Positions 1 to 8,603 of a stretch of DNA of 64,000 bases are shown in pieces. The DNA is from Cupriavidus gilardii (GTDB lineage Bacteria; Pseudomonadota; Gammaproteobacteria; Burkholderiales; Burkholderiaceae): NCBI RefSeq assembly GCF_008801915.1, contig NZ_VZOV01000001.1, forward strand, positions 248,001-312,000, in the 5' to 3' direction. A program made the position numbers and the translations under genes. The notes under the pieces were generated by a model that worked only from the letters and a program-made list of their open reading frames with translations, was not told the DNA's origin and searched no databases. The stretch's first letter is position 1, and each line of letters starts with the position of its first letter.

Positions 1-68
1 GGTCCGAGGGCTTCGGCATGCTGCAGGACCGCTTCGGGCTGAACTGGATGGTCAATGTGACGCACTGA
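1..68 (+). CDS. C-terminal end of a VOC/PhnB-like protein (partial)
   Basis: The window opens inside a gene; 21 codons from base 3 run to a TGA at 66-68. The end reads DRFGLNWMVNVTH, and an aspartate-arginine-phenylalanine-glycine-x-x-tryptophan ending is typical of the PhnB/3-demethylubiquinone methyltransferase-like group of the vicinal oxygen chelate fold. Only the last strand is visible, so the substrate cannot be named. The call rests on a short motif and is tentative. Confidence 0.45.
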   Translation, partial: SEGFGMLQDRFGLNWMVNVTH

Positions 69-69
69 G

Positions 70-187
70 GGGCGAGAGGCGGCGAGAGGCAGCGACAGGG
101 GCGAGAGGCGGCGAGAGGCAGCGACAGGGGCGAGAGGCGGCGACAGGCAGCGACAGGGGCGAGAGGCGGCAAGAGGCGGCGGGAGGC
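70..187. repeat. 29-bp tandem repeat, four copies
   Basis: Four head-to-tail copies of a 29-base unit that begins GGGCGAGAGGCGGCGAGAGG start at 70, 99, 128 and 157. The first two are identical, the third has one change and the fourth diverges at its end. The array starts two bases after the stop of the upstream gene and ends about 60 bases before the metal-responsive promoter. It is intergenic, purine-rich on this strand and has no obvious coding role. Confidence 0.9.
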
Positions 188-246
188 CGGAACGCGCGGC
201 ATCGCGCTCGAACTTGAGAAATTGACCGTGCCGCGGACAGGGTGGC

Positions 247-277
247 TTGACCCTGTAGCGGCTACAGGCTGTTCAAT
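247..277 (+). promoter_or_regulatory. MerR-family (ZntR/CadR/PbrR-type) promoter and operator
   Basis: A -35 box TTGACC (247-252) and a -10 box TTCAAT (272-277) are separated by 19 bases, the long spacer characteristic of MerR-activated promoters. The spacer region holds a perfect 8-1-8 palindrome, CCTGTAGC G GCTACAGG (252-268), which matches the known operators of zinc/cadmium/lead regulators. Transcription should start near 283-285. No merR-type gene is visible in the window, so the regulator is encoded elsewhere. Confidence 0.85.
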
Positions 278-308
278 GGCACCGATGCCACAGCCCACGG
301 AACCTTCG

Positions 309-2825
309 ATGGCCAGACTCTCGCCGGAAGACCCATCCTCCACCAGTTCCCCCTCCAGCCCCGCCACCGGTCCCGCCTCCAGGCCGGCCTCGTGCTGCGA
401 CGCGAAAGCAGGCCCCTGCGGCGGGCCCGGGCAGCCCGACGGGCACGCCCACGATCACGCCCACGGTCACGAGCATCGCCACGGCCACGATCATGACCAC
501 GGCGATCACGGACACCAGCATCGCGGCGGCGGCGATCCTCGCCACGCCGCCCCTGCCGCCCCTGCCGCCTCTTCCTCGCTGACTTCCTCCTGCTGCGGCA
601 GCGCCTGCGGCGCCGTCGCGATGTCATCGCCGGCAACCGAAGCCGAGGCGCCGGCCGGCACGCGGACCGCGCGCTTTCGCATCGAGGCGATGGACTGCCC
701 GACCGAGGAGGCGCTGCTGCGCGGCAAGCTGGGCGGCATGGCGGGTGTGGCGGGACTGCAGTTCAATCTGATGCAGCGGATTCTCACCGTGCATCACACG
801 CTCGATTCGGAGCAGCCGCTGATGGCGGCGATCGCCAGCGTCGGCATGCAGGCCGAAACGCTGGCGGCCGAAGGCGGCATGTCGCCGTCGAGCGCACAGG
901 CCGCCCCGGCACCGGCCACGCCGTGGTGGCCGCTGGCGCTGGGCGGCGTCGCGGCGCTGGGCGCCGAGCTGGCCGAATGGTTCTCGGTGGCCACGCCATG
1001 GCTGCCGGCGGCGTTGGCGCTGGTGGCGATCGCCGTGGCCGGCTTGGGCACCTATCGCAAGGGCTGGATCGCGCTGCGCAACCGCAACCTGAATATCAAC
1101 GCGCTGATGAGCATTGCCGTGACCGGCGCGCTGCTGATCGGCCATTGGCCCGAAGCGGCGATGGTGATGGTGCTGTTCGCGCTGGCCGAGCGGATCGAGG
1201 CTGCCTCGCTGGACCGCGCCCGCAACGCCATCCGGGGTCTGATGGCGATGGCGCCGGAGCAGGCCACCGTGCTGCAGCCCGACGGCGCCTGGCTGGCGGT
1301 GCCCGCGGGCAGCGTGCCGCCCGGCGCCGTCGCAAGGCTGCGGCCCGGCGAACGGGTCGCGCTCGATGGCCGGGTGCTGCGCGGCCAGTCGGCGCTGGAC
1401 CAGGCGCCGATCACCGGCGAGAGCGTGCCGGTCGACAAGCAGGCCGGCGATCTGCTGTTCGCCGGCTCGATCAACCAGACCGGCGAGCTCGAATACGAAG
1501 TGACCGCGCCGGCCTCCGATTCGACGCTGGCGCGCATCATCCATGCGGTCGAGGCGGCGCAGGCCAGCCGCGCGCCGACGCAGCGCTTCGTCGACCGCTT
1601 CGCGCGCGTCTACACGCCGACGATCTTCGTCATCGCGCTGCTGGTCGCCGTGCTGCCGCCGTTGCTGACCGGTGGCGCCTGGCTCGACTGGATCTACAAG
1701 GCGCTGGTGCTGCTGGTGATCGCCTGCCCCTGTGCGCTGGTCATTTCGACGCCGGTCACCATCGTCAGCGCGCTGGCCGCGGCAGCGCGTCACGGCATCC
1801 TGATCAAGGGCGGCGTCTATCTGGAGCAGGGCAAATCGCTGCGCTGGCTGGCGCTGGACAAGACCGGCACCATCACGCACGGCCGGCCGCAGCAGATCGA
1901 CTACGCGCTGCTGCCCGGCGCGCCGGCGCGCGCCCGCGCGATCGCGGCGAGCCTGGCGGCGCGTTCGGACCATCCGGTGTCGGGCGCGGTCGCCGCGGCG
2001 GCGCGGCGCGATGGCGTCGAGACGCTGGAGGTCCAGCACTTCGAGGCACTGCCCGGACGCGGCGTCGCGGGCAAGGTCGACGGCCATTCGTATTGGCTCG
2101 GCAACCATCGGCTGATCCACGAGATGGGGCTGTGCTCGGAGGCGCTGGAGGCGCGGCTGGAGGCGATCGAGCGCCAGGGCCGGACGGTGGTGCTGCTGGC
2201 GGGCGGCGAGAAGCGAGCGGGTGGTCCGGGCGTGCATGCGTTGTTCTCCGTCGCCGATACCGTCAAGCAGACGAGCCGCGACGCCGTCGCCGAGTTGCAC
2301 GCGCTGGGGGTCGGCACGATGATGCTGTCCGGCGACAACCCGCATACGGCGCAGGCGATCGCGGCGGAGGTGGGCATCGACGAGGCGCGCGGCAACCAGC
2401 TGCCGCAGGACAAGGCCGAGGCCGTCGCGGCGCTGACGGCGCAGGTTTCGCAGGGCCCGAAGACGAAGGGACAAAAGCATGGCCGCGTCGGCATGGTCGG
2501 CGACGGCATCAACGATGCGCCGGCGCTGGCGCGCGCGGACATCGGCTTTGCGATGGGGGTGGCCGGCACCGACACCGCGATCGAGACCGCCGACGTCGCG
2601 CTGATGGACGACGACCTGCGCAAGATCCCGGCCTTTATCCGGCTGTCGCGCCGCACCGGCACGGTGCTGACGCAGAACATCGCACTGGCGCTGGGCATCA
2701 AGGCGGTATTCCTCGCGCTGACCGTGGCGGGGCTGGGCACGATGTGGATGGCGGTGTTCGCCGACATGGGCGCGAGCCTGCTGGTCGTGTTCAACGGGCT
2801 GCGGCTGGCGGGGCGGCTGCGCTGA
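309..2825 (+). CDS. zntA: Heavy-metal P1B-type ATPase (Zn2+/Cd2+/Pb2+ exporter)
   Basis: This inner-membrane pump exports divalent soft metals using ATP. Reading from ATG 309 (838 aa), a histidine-rich stretch of HG/HD pairs lies at residues about 45-72, followed by a metal-binding domain with a single-cysteine motif MDCPTEE at about 128. The transmembrane CPC motif is at about 473, the phosphorylated aspartate of DKTGT at about 517, then an SDHP histidine-proline motif and GDGINDAP near the end. The frame stays open upstream to 222, but the MerR-type promoter at 247-277 lies inside that extension, so starts at 222 or 276 cannot be on the transcript and 285 would be leaderless; 309 has a weak GGAA in front. 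The operator type and CPC motif favour Zn/Cd/Pb over copper. Confidence 0.93.
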   Translation: MARLSPEDPSSTSSPSSPATGPASRPASCCDAKAGPCGGPGQPDGHAHDHAHGHEHRHGHDHDHGDHGHQHRGGGDPRHAAPAAPAASSSLTSSCCGSACGAVAMSSPATEAEAPAGTRTARFRIEAMDCPTEEALLRGKLGGMAGVAGLQFNLMQRILTVHHTLDSEQPLMAAIASVGMQAETLAAEGGMSPSSAQAAPAPATPWWPLALGGVAALGAELAEWFSVATPWLPAALALVAIAVAGLGTYRKGWIALRNRNLNINALMSIAVTGALLIGHWPEAAMVMVLFALAERIEAASLDRARNAIRGLMAMAPEQATVLQPDGAWLAVPAGSVPPGAVARLRPGERVALDGRVLRGQSALDQAPITGESVPVDKQAGDLLFAGSINQTGELEYEVTAPASDSTLARIIHAVEAAQASRAPTQRFVDRFARVYTPTIFVIALLVAVLPPLLTGGAWLDWIYKALVLLVIACPCALVISTPVTIVSALAAAARHGILIKGGVYLEQGKSLRWLALDKTGTITHGRPQQIDYALLPGAPARARAIAASLAARSDHPVSGAVAAAARRDGVETLEVQHFEALPGRGVAGKVDGHSYWLGNHRLIHEMGLCSEALEARLEAIERQGRTVVLLAGGEKRAGGPGVHALFSVADTVKQTSRDAVAELHALGVGTMMLSGDNPHTAQAIAAEVGIDEARGNQLPQDKAEAVAALTAQVSQGPKTKGQKHGRVGMVGDGINDAPALARADIGFAMGVAGTDTAIETADVALMDDDLRKIPAFIRLSRRTGTVLTQNIALALGIKAVFLALTVAGLGTMWMAVFADMGASLLVVFNGLRLAGRLR

Positions 2826-2926
2826 TGGTCCGCACCGGCCGATGCTGCCAGCCGAGAAACCGCCGCCTCAGCGCGTCCGGCCCGAGAACCCGCGTCTCGG
2901 CGCGTCGGCCGCGAAAAACCGGCGCT

Positions 2927-4107
2927 TCAGCGCTGCACGATCAGTTCGCCGCTGCGCCCGGGCACCGTGCCCCAGGCCAGCGGCAAATGCGGCAGGCGGG
3001 CGCGGTCGAGCTGTTCGTATAGCGCCGCCAGCCGGTGTCGCCGATGCGGTCCAGCGCGACCCCGGCCAGCATGCCCAGCGCCGGGAAGATCGGCACGATA
3101 TAGCCGGGCAGCTTGGAGTTCGACAGGCTGAAGAACACGAAGATGGCGCCGGCCCAGACCAGCATCAGCAGCGCGGGACGCAGCGGGACGGCGCTTGCCG
3201 CCTGCGCGGCCTCGGCCCGCTCGCGGCGCACCGCGCGCCAGATGCCGGGCGCCAGCGCGAGCCATGGCAGGAAGCCGGCCAGCAGCAGGGGCACGAAGTA
3301 CCACAGCGGACCCTGCCGATGGTGGACGCTGGTGGTATAGCGCTGCCAGTGCTCGTGGATGAAGAAGAAGCGCAGGAATTCCGGATTGCGCTCGGCGATC
3401 AGCCAGAACCACGGCACGGTGATCGCCAGCAGCAGCGCGAAGCCCGAGAACAGATGCAGCCGCCGCCACAGCGCGAAGTCGCGCGCGATCGCGGTGTAGA
3501 CGACCAGCACCAGCCCGGGCAAGGCGAGTCCGATCAGGCCCTTGGTCAGGATGGCGACGCCCATCGCGGCCCAGCAGCCCAGCATCCAGCCGCGCCGTGC
3601 GGCCGGCGTGGTGTCGGGATGCTGGGCCAGCAGCATGCAGGCCAGCACGCAGGCGAGGGCGCCGGCCAACGTCATGTCCAGCGAATTGAAGTGGGCGGCG
3701 ACGCTCCACATCGGCGCGGCCGCCAGCGCCAGCCCGGTCAGCCAGCCGGCGCGGGTGCCGAACCAGCGGCCGGCCGCCCACATCGACGCCAGCAGGCCGA
3801 CGAAGCCGGACAGCGCCACGCACAGCCGCGCCTGCCATTCGCCGAGACCGAAGGCGGTATAGGCCAGCGCCGTGACCCACAGGTGAAACGGCGGCTTCTC
3901 GAAATACTTGACGCCGTTGTAGCGGATCGTGACCCAGTCGCCGCTGGCGAACATCTCGCGCGCGATCTCGGCATAGCGGCCTTCGTCGGAGCGCAACAGA
4001 TGGCGGGCGTCCAGCGTCCCGAACCAGAGCAGGACGACATAGAGGACGACCAGGGCGATCACCGCCGCGGACAAGCCGCTGGCGTGCGTGGTCGGGGAAC
4101 GGCGCAT
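2927..4107 (-). pseudogene. ArnT-like glycosyltransferase, internally deleted and frameshifted
   Basis: The intact part (about 345 residues from ATG 4107) is a clear ArnT/PMT-family membrane glycosyltransferase: an N-terminal membrane helix, then RSDEGRYAEIAREM and the KPPF motif, with many hydrophobic segments up to the SKLPGYIVP motif. Family members run to about 550 residues, but here the frame drifts into an arginine/cysteine-rich tail and stops at 2941. A different frame over about 2927-3035 gives a plausible native C terminus (ALYEQLDRARLPHLPL... GELIVQR) ending at 2927. The simplest reading is loss of about 150 codons plus a frame change. The enzymes move lipid-linked sugars onto lipid A or proteins; this copy is probably inactive. 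Confidence 0.6.
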
Positions 4108-4293
4108 GAAACTCCTGAAACGGTGCGGCGCGGCCTCGGCCGCTTGCTGACAACCCGCGACGGAGCGCTGCGCTCCGTGTGGTGCATACGTCGCCTATGT
4201 CAACGGCGAAGTTCGCATTTTGTGCGAAAGCTATGACGCCTGATACCGAAAAATGTCCTACACGGGCCCGGCAGGCGCGCGGCGGGCGGCCCG

Positions 4294-4305
4294 GGACATA
4301 TGTCC
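4294..4305. promoter_or_regulatory. Perfect 12-bp palindrome in a gene-free gap
   Basis: The 329 bases between the ArnT-like remnant and the small secreted protein (4108-4436) hold no credible gene. The notable element is GGACATATGTCC, with a further half-site ATGTCC near 4253-4258. Such a sequence could be an operator for a dimeric regulator acting on the leftward ArnT-like gene, but no regulator is adjacent. The sequence observation is firm; the function is a guess. Confidence 0.4.
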
Positions 4306-4361
4306 TGTGCTTTTTAGGTAACTTATTGACGTGCCAGAGGCGTGTCAAAACGCGCGGACGC

Positions 4362-4385
4362 AAAAAAACCCGCGCGCAGCGGGTT
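4362..4385 (-). terminator. Rho-independent terminator of the small secreted protein gene
   Basis: On the minus strand a 7-bp stem AACCCGC/GCGGGTT with a 5-base loop is followed by seven T residues. It lies about 50 bases after the stop of the 4437-4730 gene, so it should end that transcript. Confidence 0.85.
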
Positions 4386-4436
4386 CTGGATTCGCATCGG
4401 ATCGGGCCGCCCCCGGGGCTGGCCCGTGATCCGGTG

Positions 4437-4730
4437 TCAGTTGGCCGGCTTGGCGGGCTTGGCCTTCTTCGCCTTGTTGTGGCCGTTCTTCTTGCCTTCG
4501 TCCTGGCCCGGCGCGAGGTCGGCGCGGGTGCTCTGGTTGGCCCCCTGGCTGTAGGGATCGAACTTGTCGCCGGCTTTCGCCCCCTGGCTGTACGGGTCGA
4601 ATTTCTCGCCCGCCTTGGCGCCTTGCGAGTACGGGTCGAACTGCTTCTTGCCGCCGGTGTTCTGGGCGTGCACCGCCAGCGAGGCGGTGCCGATGCACAG
4701 CGCGATGGCCGTCGCGACGAACTTGCTCAT
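4437..4730 (-). CDS. Small secreted protein with three FDPYSQGAKAG repeats
   Basis: A 97-residue protein starts at ATG 4730 behind AGGAGACACC; an upstream in-frame ATG at 4757 has no such site. An N-terminal signal peptide (MSKFVATAIALCIGTASLAVHA) ends near residue 23. The mature part carries three copies of an 11-residue unit, FDPYSQGAKAG or close variants, followed by an acidic-to-lysine-rich tail ending KKAKPAKPAN. I do not recognise the family. Export to the periplasm or outside is inferred from the signal peptide. It is a single-gene unit with its own terminator. Confidence 0.75.
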   Translation of the reverse strand: MSKFVATAIALCIGTASLAVHAQNTGGKKQFDPYSQGAKAGEKFDPYSQGAKAGDKFDPYSQGANQSTRADLAPGQDEGKKNGHNKAKKAKPAKPAN

Positions 4731-4913
4731 GGTGTCTCCTCGAAAGTTGCCGTCCATCGGATGGGCGGCTGACGATGGGCGGGCGTCGACACGCCGCCCG
4801 CGCCAGTGTCTCCAACCTGTCTCGCGGCTGTCAAGCGAGTCACATCGGCTGTCGGCAGCGCGCGGCGCTCATGGAAAGCGAGCATTGCCGGCGGTCGCCG
4901 CTTCGGCATGAGG

Positions 4914-5846
4914 CTATTCGGTCACGGCGTCGGACGGATGCTTCCACGCCTCGCGAACCTCGGCCGACGGGGTCAGCGCCAGATTGATCTGGCGTGCCCC
5001 GATCGGCTTCTGGAACCAGCGCTGCTGCAGCGTCTCGATCTGCGGACTGCCATAGACGCCGGCCAGCGTCTGGTCGACCAGGCGCTTCCATGCCGGGTCA
5101 GCCTTCGACAGCATCAGCGCGTTCTGCTCGACCGACAGCGCGGGGCCGACGATCACATATTGCGATGGATCCTTGGCGCGGGCACGCAGGCCGGCCAGCA
5201 GCACGTCGTCCATCACGAAGGCCTGGGCGCGGCCGGACTCGAGCAGCAGGAACGATTCGCCATGATCCTTGGCGTAGATGTCGCGGTAGCCGTACTGGCC
5301 CTTGAGCCGGCGCACATGGCGGTCGCCGGTCGAACCCGCGCTGGTCACCACGGTCTTGCCGCGCAGATCGTCGAGCGAATCGATGCCGGAATCGGCGCGC
5401 ACCAGCAACCGCACCGTCGACACATAGTGCGAGACGCTGAACGCGACCTGCTTCTGGCGCTCCAGCGTATTGGTGTTCGGCGCGCAGTCGAGGTCGACCA
5501 GGCCATTGACAATGCCCGGGATGCGGTTCTGCGGGGTCAGCGGCATCCAGCGGACCTTCAGGTCCTTCAGGCCCAGCGCCTGGCGCGCGCCCTCGGCCGC
5601 GCGCAGGCACAGGTCGACCGCGTAGCCGGCCGGCTGGCCCTTGTCGTCGGCGAACGAGAACGGCAGCGCCGACTCGCGGTAGCCGAGCACGATGGTGCCG
5701 CTGGAGCGGATCTTGTCGAGGACCGGGCCGTGCAGCGCCTCGGCGCCGGCGGCATGCGCGACGCCGGTGCCGAGCAGAGCGGCCGCGAGCAGCGCCGGGC
5801 GGAGCGAACCAAGAGAGCGACGGAAAGAGCGGAAGGAAGACAACAT
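4914..5846 (-). CDS. Periplasmic amino-acid binding protein, GltI-like
   Basis: This 310-residue solute-binding protein belongs to family 3 of ABC importers. A signal peptide with a twin-arginine-free basic start ends at an AHA-A site near residue 32. It is followed by the binding fold with GYRESALPFSF, PNTNTLERQ and the DLRGKTVVTSAGST segment that contacts the amino-acid carboxylate. The spacing resembles glutamate/aspartate binding proteins such as GltI. No permease or ATPase genes are beside it, so it either works with a transporter encoded elsewhere or acts as an orphan receptor. The neighbours are unrelated. Confidence 0.82.
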   Translation of the reverse strand: MLSSFRSFRRSLGSLRPALLAAALLGTGVAHAAGAEALHGPVLDKIRSSGTIVLGYRESALPFSFADDKGQPAGYAVDLCLRAAEGARQALGLKDLKVRWMPLTPQNRIPGIVNGLVDLDCAPNTNTLERQKQVAFSVSHYVSTVRLLVRADSGIDSLDDLRGKTVVTSAGSTGDRHVRRLKGQYGYRDIYAKDHGESFLLLESGRAQAFVMDDVLLAGLRARAKDPSQYVIVGPALSVEQNALMLSKADPAWKRLVDQTLAGVYGSPQIETLQQRWFQKPIGARQINLALTPSAEVREAWKHPSDAVTE

Positions 5847-6085
5847 GGCGGGGCGATAGAAAACAGCAAAGACCCAAGGGTATCGATAGGTTTGTCCCGG
5901 GGGAACGACAACTTCGTCATAAGTAAATACCCTAGGTCAATGTGCCGAGCCAGACGCAACGGCAGGGTACGACATGCCGATGCCTGCACGTGGCCCCGGG
6001 TACAATCGCGGGCCACGCGGTCCGGTGCCGCGCCGCGCACGGGCGCGTCGGGGCCGGGCGGCGATTTTCCTGCCTGGTTTCCGTC

Positions 6086-7174
6086 TTGTCCTCCATCTCT
6101 TCCCAACCCGCGCGCCTGGCCGGCATCGATGCGCTCAAGGCCGTCGGCTCGCAACTGATCGTGCTGCACCACCTGGCCTTCTACGGGCCGATGTCCGATG
6201 CGGCCCATTCCCTCGCCCCGGTCCTGATCGATTGGCTCGCCGACTACGCACGCATCGCGGTCCAGCTGTTCCTGGTGATCGGCGGCTTCCTGGCGGCACG
6301 CAGCCTGGCGCCCGACGGCCGGCTGCGCACGCCGCGGCCGCTGGCGGCGCTGCTGCGGCGCTATCGCAAGCTGGCGGTGCCGTTCGCCGCCGCGATCGGT
6401 CTGGCCATCGTCGCGGCAGCGCTCGCGCGGCAAGGCATGGACCATCCGTCGATTCCGGCGCCGCCGCAGTGGGGGCAGCTGCTGGCGCATCTGCTGCTGC
6501 TGCACGACGTGCTCGATATCGACGCGCTGTCGGCGGGCGTCTGGTATGTCGCGATCGACTTCCAGCTGTTCGCGCTGCTGTTGCTGACGCTATGGCTGGC
6601 GCGGCGTTCGCCCGCCGGCTGGCAGGTCGGCGTGGGCACGGCACTGGTGGTGACGCTCGCGCTGGCTTCGCTGTTCTGGTTCAACAGGGACGCGGACTGG
6701 GACATGTGGGCGATCTATTTCTTCGGCGCCTACGGCCTGGGCGTGCTCGGCTACTGGGCGTCGAATCCGGGACGATCGGGGTGGTGGCTGGCGGCGCTTG
6801 CCGCGGCAGGCATCGCCGCGCTGACGGTCGACATGCGTTCGCGCATCGCGCTCGCGCTGGCCGTCGCGCTGCTGCTGACGCTGGCACGGCGCGGCGGCTG
6901 GCTGGCGGCATGGCCGCGCGGCCGTGTCTTCGCCACGTTCGGCGCGATCTCGTACTCGGTGTTCCTGGTGCACTTTCCGATCTGCCTGCTGGTCAACAGC
7001 CTGTTGTCCCGGCTCGCGCCTGGCATGCCCTGGCTGAACGCCCTCGGCATGGTGCTGGCGTGGCTGGCGAGCAACGCGGCCGGTGCGCTTTTTTACCGAT
7101 ATGTCGAATCGCGCGACCCGTTCGCATCGCTCGGCAAGTTGTTGTTGCGCAACCGCGAGGGGCTCGCCCGCTAG
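6086..7174 (+). CDS. Acyltransferase-3 family membrane protein (OafA/YrhL-like)
   Basis: The conserved region begins LAGIDALKAVGSQLIVLHHLAFYGPM, with the paired histidines that mark acyltransferase-3 enzymes, and continues through about ten hydrophobic segments to a YVESRDPF ending. These inner-membrane proteins transfer acetyl or other acyl groups to surface polysaccharides, glycolipids or secreted sugars. The start is uncertain: no ATG lies close to the conserved core. TTG 6086 gives 362 aa, while ATG 5942 would add about 48 unlikely arginine/cysteine-rich residues. No polysaccharide genes lie nearby, so the acceptor cannot be named. Confidence 0.8.
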   Translation: MSSISSQPARLAGIDALKAVGSQLIVLHHLAFYGPMSDAAHSLAPVLIDWLADYARIAVQLFLVIGGFLAARSLAPDGRLRTPRPLAALLRRYRKLAVPFAAAIGLAIVAAALARQGMDHPSIPAPPQWGQLLAHLLLLHDVLDIDALSAGVWYVAIDFQLFALLLLTLWLARRSPAGWQVGVGTALVVTLALASLFWFNRDADWDMWAIYFFGAYGLGVLGYWASNPGRSGWWLAALAAAGIAALTVDMRSRIALALAVALLLTLARRGGWLAAWPRGRVFATFGAISYSVFLVHFPICLLVNSLLSRLAPGMPWLNALGMVLAWLASNAAGALFYRYVESRDPFASLGKLLLRNREGLAR

Positions 7175-7179
7175 CCAGC

Positions 7180-7227
7180 GTTGCCCGTTGGCAACATCCG
7201 GCGGCGCCGCACGATACGTGGGCGCCG
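7180..7227 (+). terminator. Two consecutive hairpins after the acyltransferase gene
   Basis: GTTGCC-CGTT-GGCAAC (7180-7195) is followed closely by arms GCGGCGCC and GGCGCCGC (7200-7227). Both follow the acyltransferase stop codon within 60 bases. Neither has a T-run, so intrinsic termination is doubtful; they may protect the transcript end or be chance GC-rich structure. Confidence 0.3.
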
Positions 7228-7326
7228 CATGAACCGTTGTTGTGCCGTCTTTGGTGAGGGGGCGTACCGAAAAGGGGAAAACGCCCATACGCGCTTGGCA
7301 TGGCGATTGCCTACCATCAAGGTAAA

Positions 7327-7344
7327 CCTGACCGTTTGGTCAGG
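7327..7344 (+). promoter_or_regulatory. RutR-type operator before the URC operon
   Basis: A perfect 7-4-7 inverted repeat, CCTGACC-GTTT-GGTCAGG, ends 20 bases before the urc1 start codon. Its core TGACC-N4-GGTCA matches the known binding consensus of the pyrimidine regulator RutR (TTGACCA-N2-TGGTCAA). A RutR-like TetR gene lies at 10801-11685 in the same cluster. The position close to the start codon suggests repression relieved by uracil or thymine, as in E. coli RutR. Confidence 0.82.
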
Positions 7345-7364
7345 ATTCACGCCTCGAGGCTGCC

Positions 7365-8603
7365 ATGTCCGATCACATCGTCCTGACCTCGCACGCACGC
7401 CGCGACAAGCCGGCCGAGCCGATCCACTGGGGCGCGCCGACCGCGGCCGAGCGCGGGCCCGTGATCGCGACGCTGACCAATCCGGCGCACCGCAACGTGA
7501 TCGGGACGCATGCCGGTGCCTACGCGGTCTATCGCGCGCTGGCAGTGGCTTCGGGCAAGCTGCAGCGCGACCATCGCCCCGACCTGACCGACACGGCGCC
7601 GGCCGAGGCGATCGGTCCGCATCCGCAATGGGGCGATCCGGACAAGATCGTGTCGCTGGACCCGTGGGGCCATCTGGTGTCGACGGTCTTCGCCGACCGC
7701 ATCGCCGCCGGCGTCGATATCCGGCCCACCATCGCCATCACGCGTGCCCATATCAACATGCCGGAACTGGTGGCGGCGATCGCCGCCGGGCGGCTGATCC
7801 CCGATGGGCGGATCCTGTTCGCCAACGGCGATGTGCGGGTCACCAAGGCCGCCGTCGATCCGGTCTGGTATCTGCCCGGCATGGCGCGCCGCTTCGGCAT
7901 CAAGGAAAGCGCGCTGCGCCGCGGCCTGTTCGAGCAGACCAGCGGCATGTTCCCCGAGCTGGTGACGCGGCCCGATCTGAAGGTCTTCCTGCCGCCGATC
8001 GGCGGCATGACGCTGTATTTCTTCGGCGACGTCAGCCTGCTGGGCAAGCCGCAGACGCCGGTCGCCTGCCGCGTGCACGACGAATGCAACGGCTCGGACG
8101 TATTCGGGTCTGACATCTGTACGTGCCGTCCGTATCTGGCGCACGGTATCGAGGTGTGCATCGAGATGGCCCAGCAGGGCGGCGTCGGCCTGGTGGTCTA
8201 CAACCGCAAGGAAGGCCGCGCGCTGGGCGAGGTCACCAAATTCCTGGTCTACAACGCGCGCAAGCGGCAGGCCGGCGGCGACCGCGCCGAAACCTATTTC
8301 GCGCGGACCGAATGCGTGGCCGGCGTGCAGGACATGCGCTTCCAGGAACTGATGCCCGATGTCTTCCATTGGCTGGGCATCCGCCGCATCGACCGCTGGG
8401 CCTCGATGAGCAATATGAAACACGGTGCGCTGGTCGCGCAGGGAATCGAAGTGGTCGAGCAGGTGCCGATCCCCGATGCGCTGATTCCGGCCGACGCGAG
8501 GGTGGAGATCGACGCCAAGGTGGCGGCGGGCTACTTCACCCGTTACACGCCTCCGGACGCCGCCGACCTGACGGTGGCCAAGGGCAGGGGACTGGACGAA
8601 TGA
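7365..8603 (+). CDS. urc1: URC1-type GTP cyclohydrolase II homologue of the uracil catabolic (URC) pathway
   Basis: This 412-residue protein has a GTP cyclohydrolase II fold at its C-terminal half. The zinc cysteines C241, C252 and C254 sit in [19 protein letters not shown], and [13 protein letters not shown] replaces the usual QEGRGIGL loop. About 200 N-terminal residues absent from ordinary RibA mark it as the URC1 type. In yeast (Lachancea kluyveri) and bacteria URC1 works with URC4 and uracil phosphoribosyltransferase in a pyrimidine degradation route distinct from the reductive and Rut pathways; the chemistry is incompletely defined. The gene is first in the operon, directly behind a RutR-type operator, and overlaps urc4 by four bases. 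Riboflavin synthesis is unlikely because no rib genes adjoin it. Confidence 0.88.
   Translation: MSDHIVLTSHARRDKPAEPIHWGAPTAAERGPVIATLTNPAHRNVIGTHAGAYAVYRALAVASGKLQRDHRPDLTDTAPAEAIGPHPQWGDPDKIVSLDPWGHLVSTVFADRIAAGVDIRPTIAITRAHINMPELVAAIAAGRLIPDGRILFANGDVRVTKAAVDPVWYLPGMARRFGIKESALRRGLFEQTSGMFPELVTRPDLKVFLPPIGGMTLYFFGDVSLLGKPQTPVACRVHDECNGSDVFGSDICTCRPYLAHGIEVCIEMAQQGGVGLVVYNRKEGRALGEVTKFLVYNARKRQAGGDRAETYFARTECVAGVQDMRFQELMPDVFHWLGIRRIDRWASMSNMKHGALVAQGIEVVEQVPIPDALIPADARVEIDAKVAAGYFTRYTPPDAADLTVAKGRGLDE

Noticed and set aside
624..2480. A 618-codon minus-strand frame opposite the metal ATPase
   Set aside because: Composition is arginine/aspartate/glutamine-rich and it mirrors the codon bias of the ATPase; shadow frame.
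7365..8603. RibA of riboflavin synthesis
   Set aside because: The long N-terminal part, altered nucleotide loop and tight coupling to DUF1688 and upp point to URC1; no rib genes adjoin.
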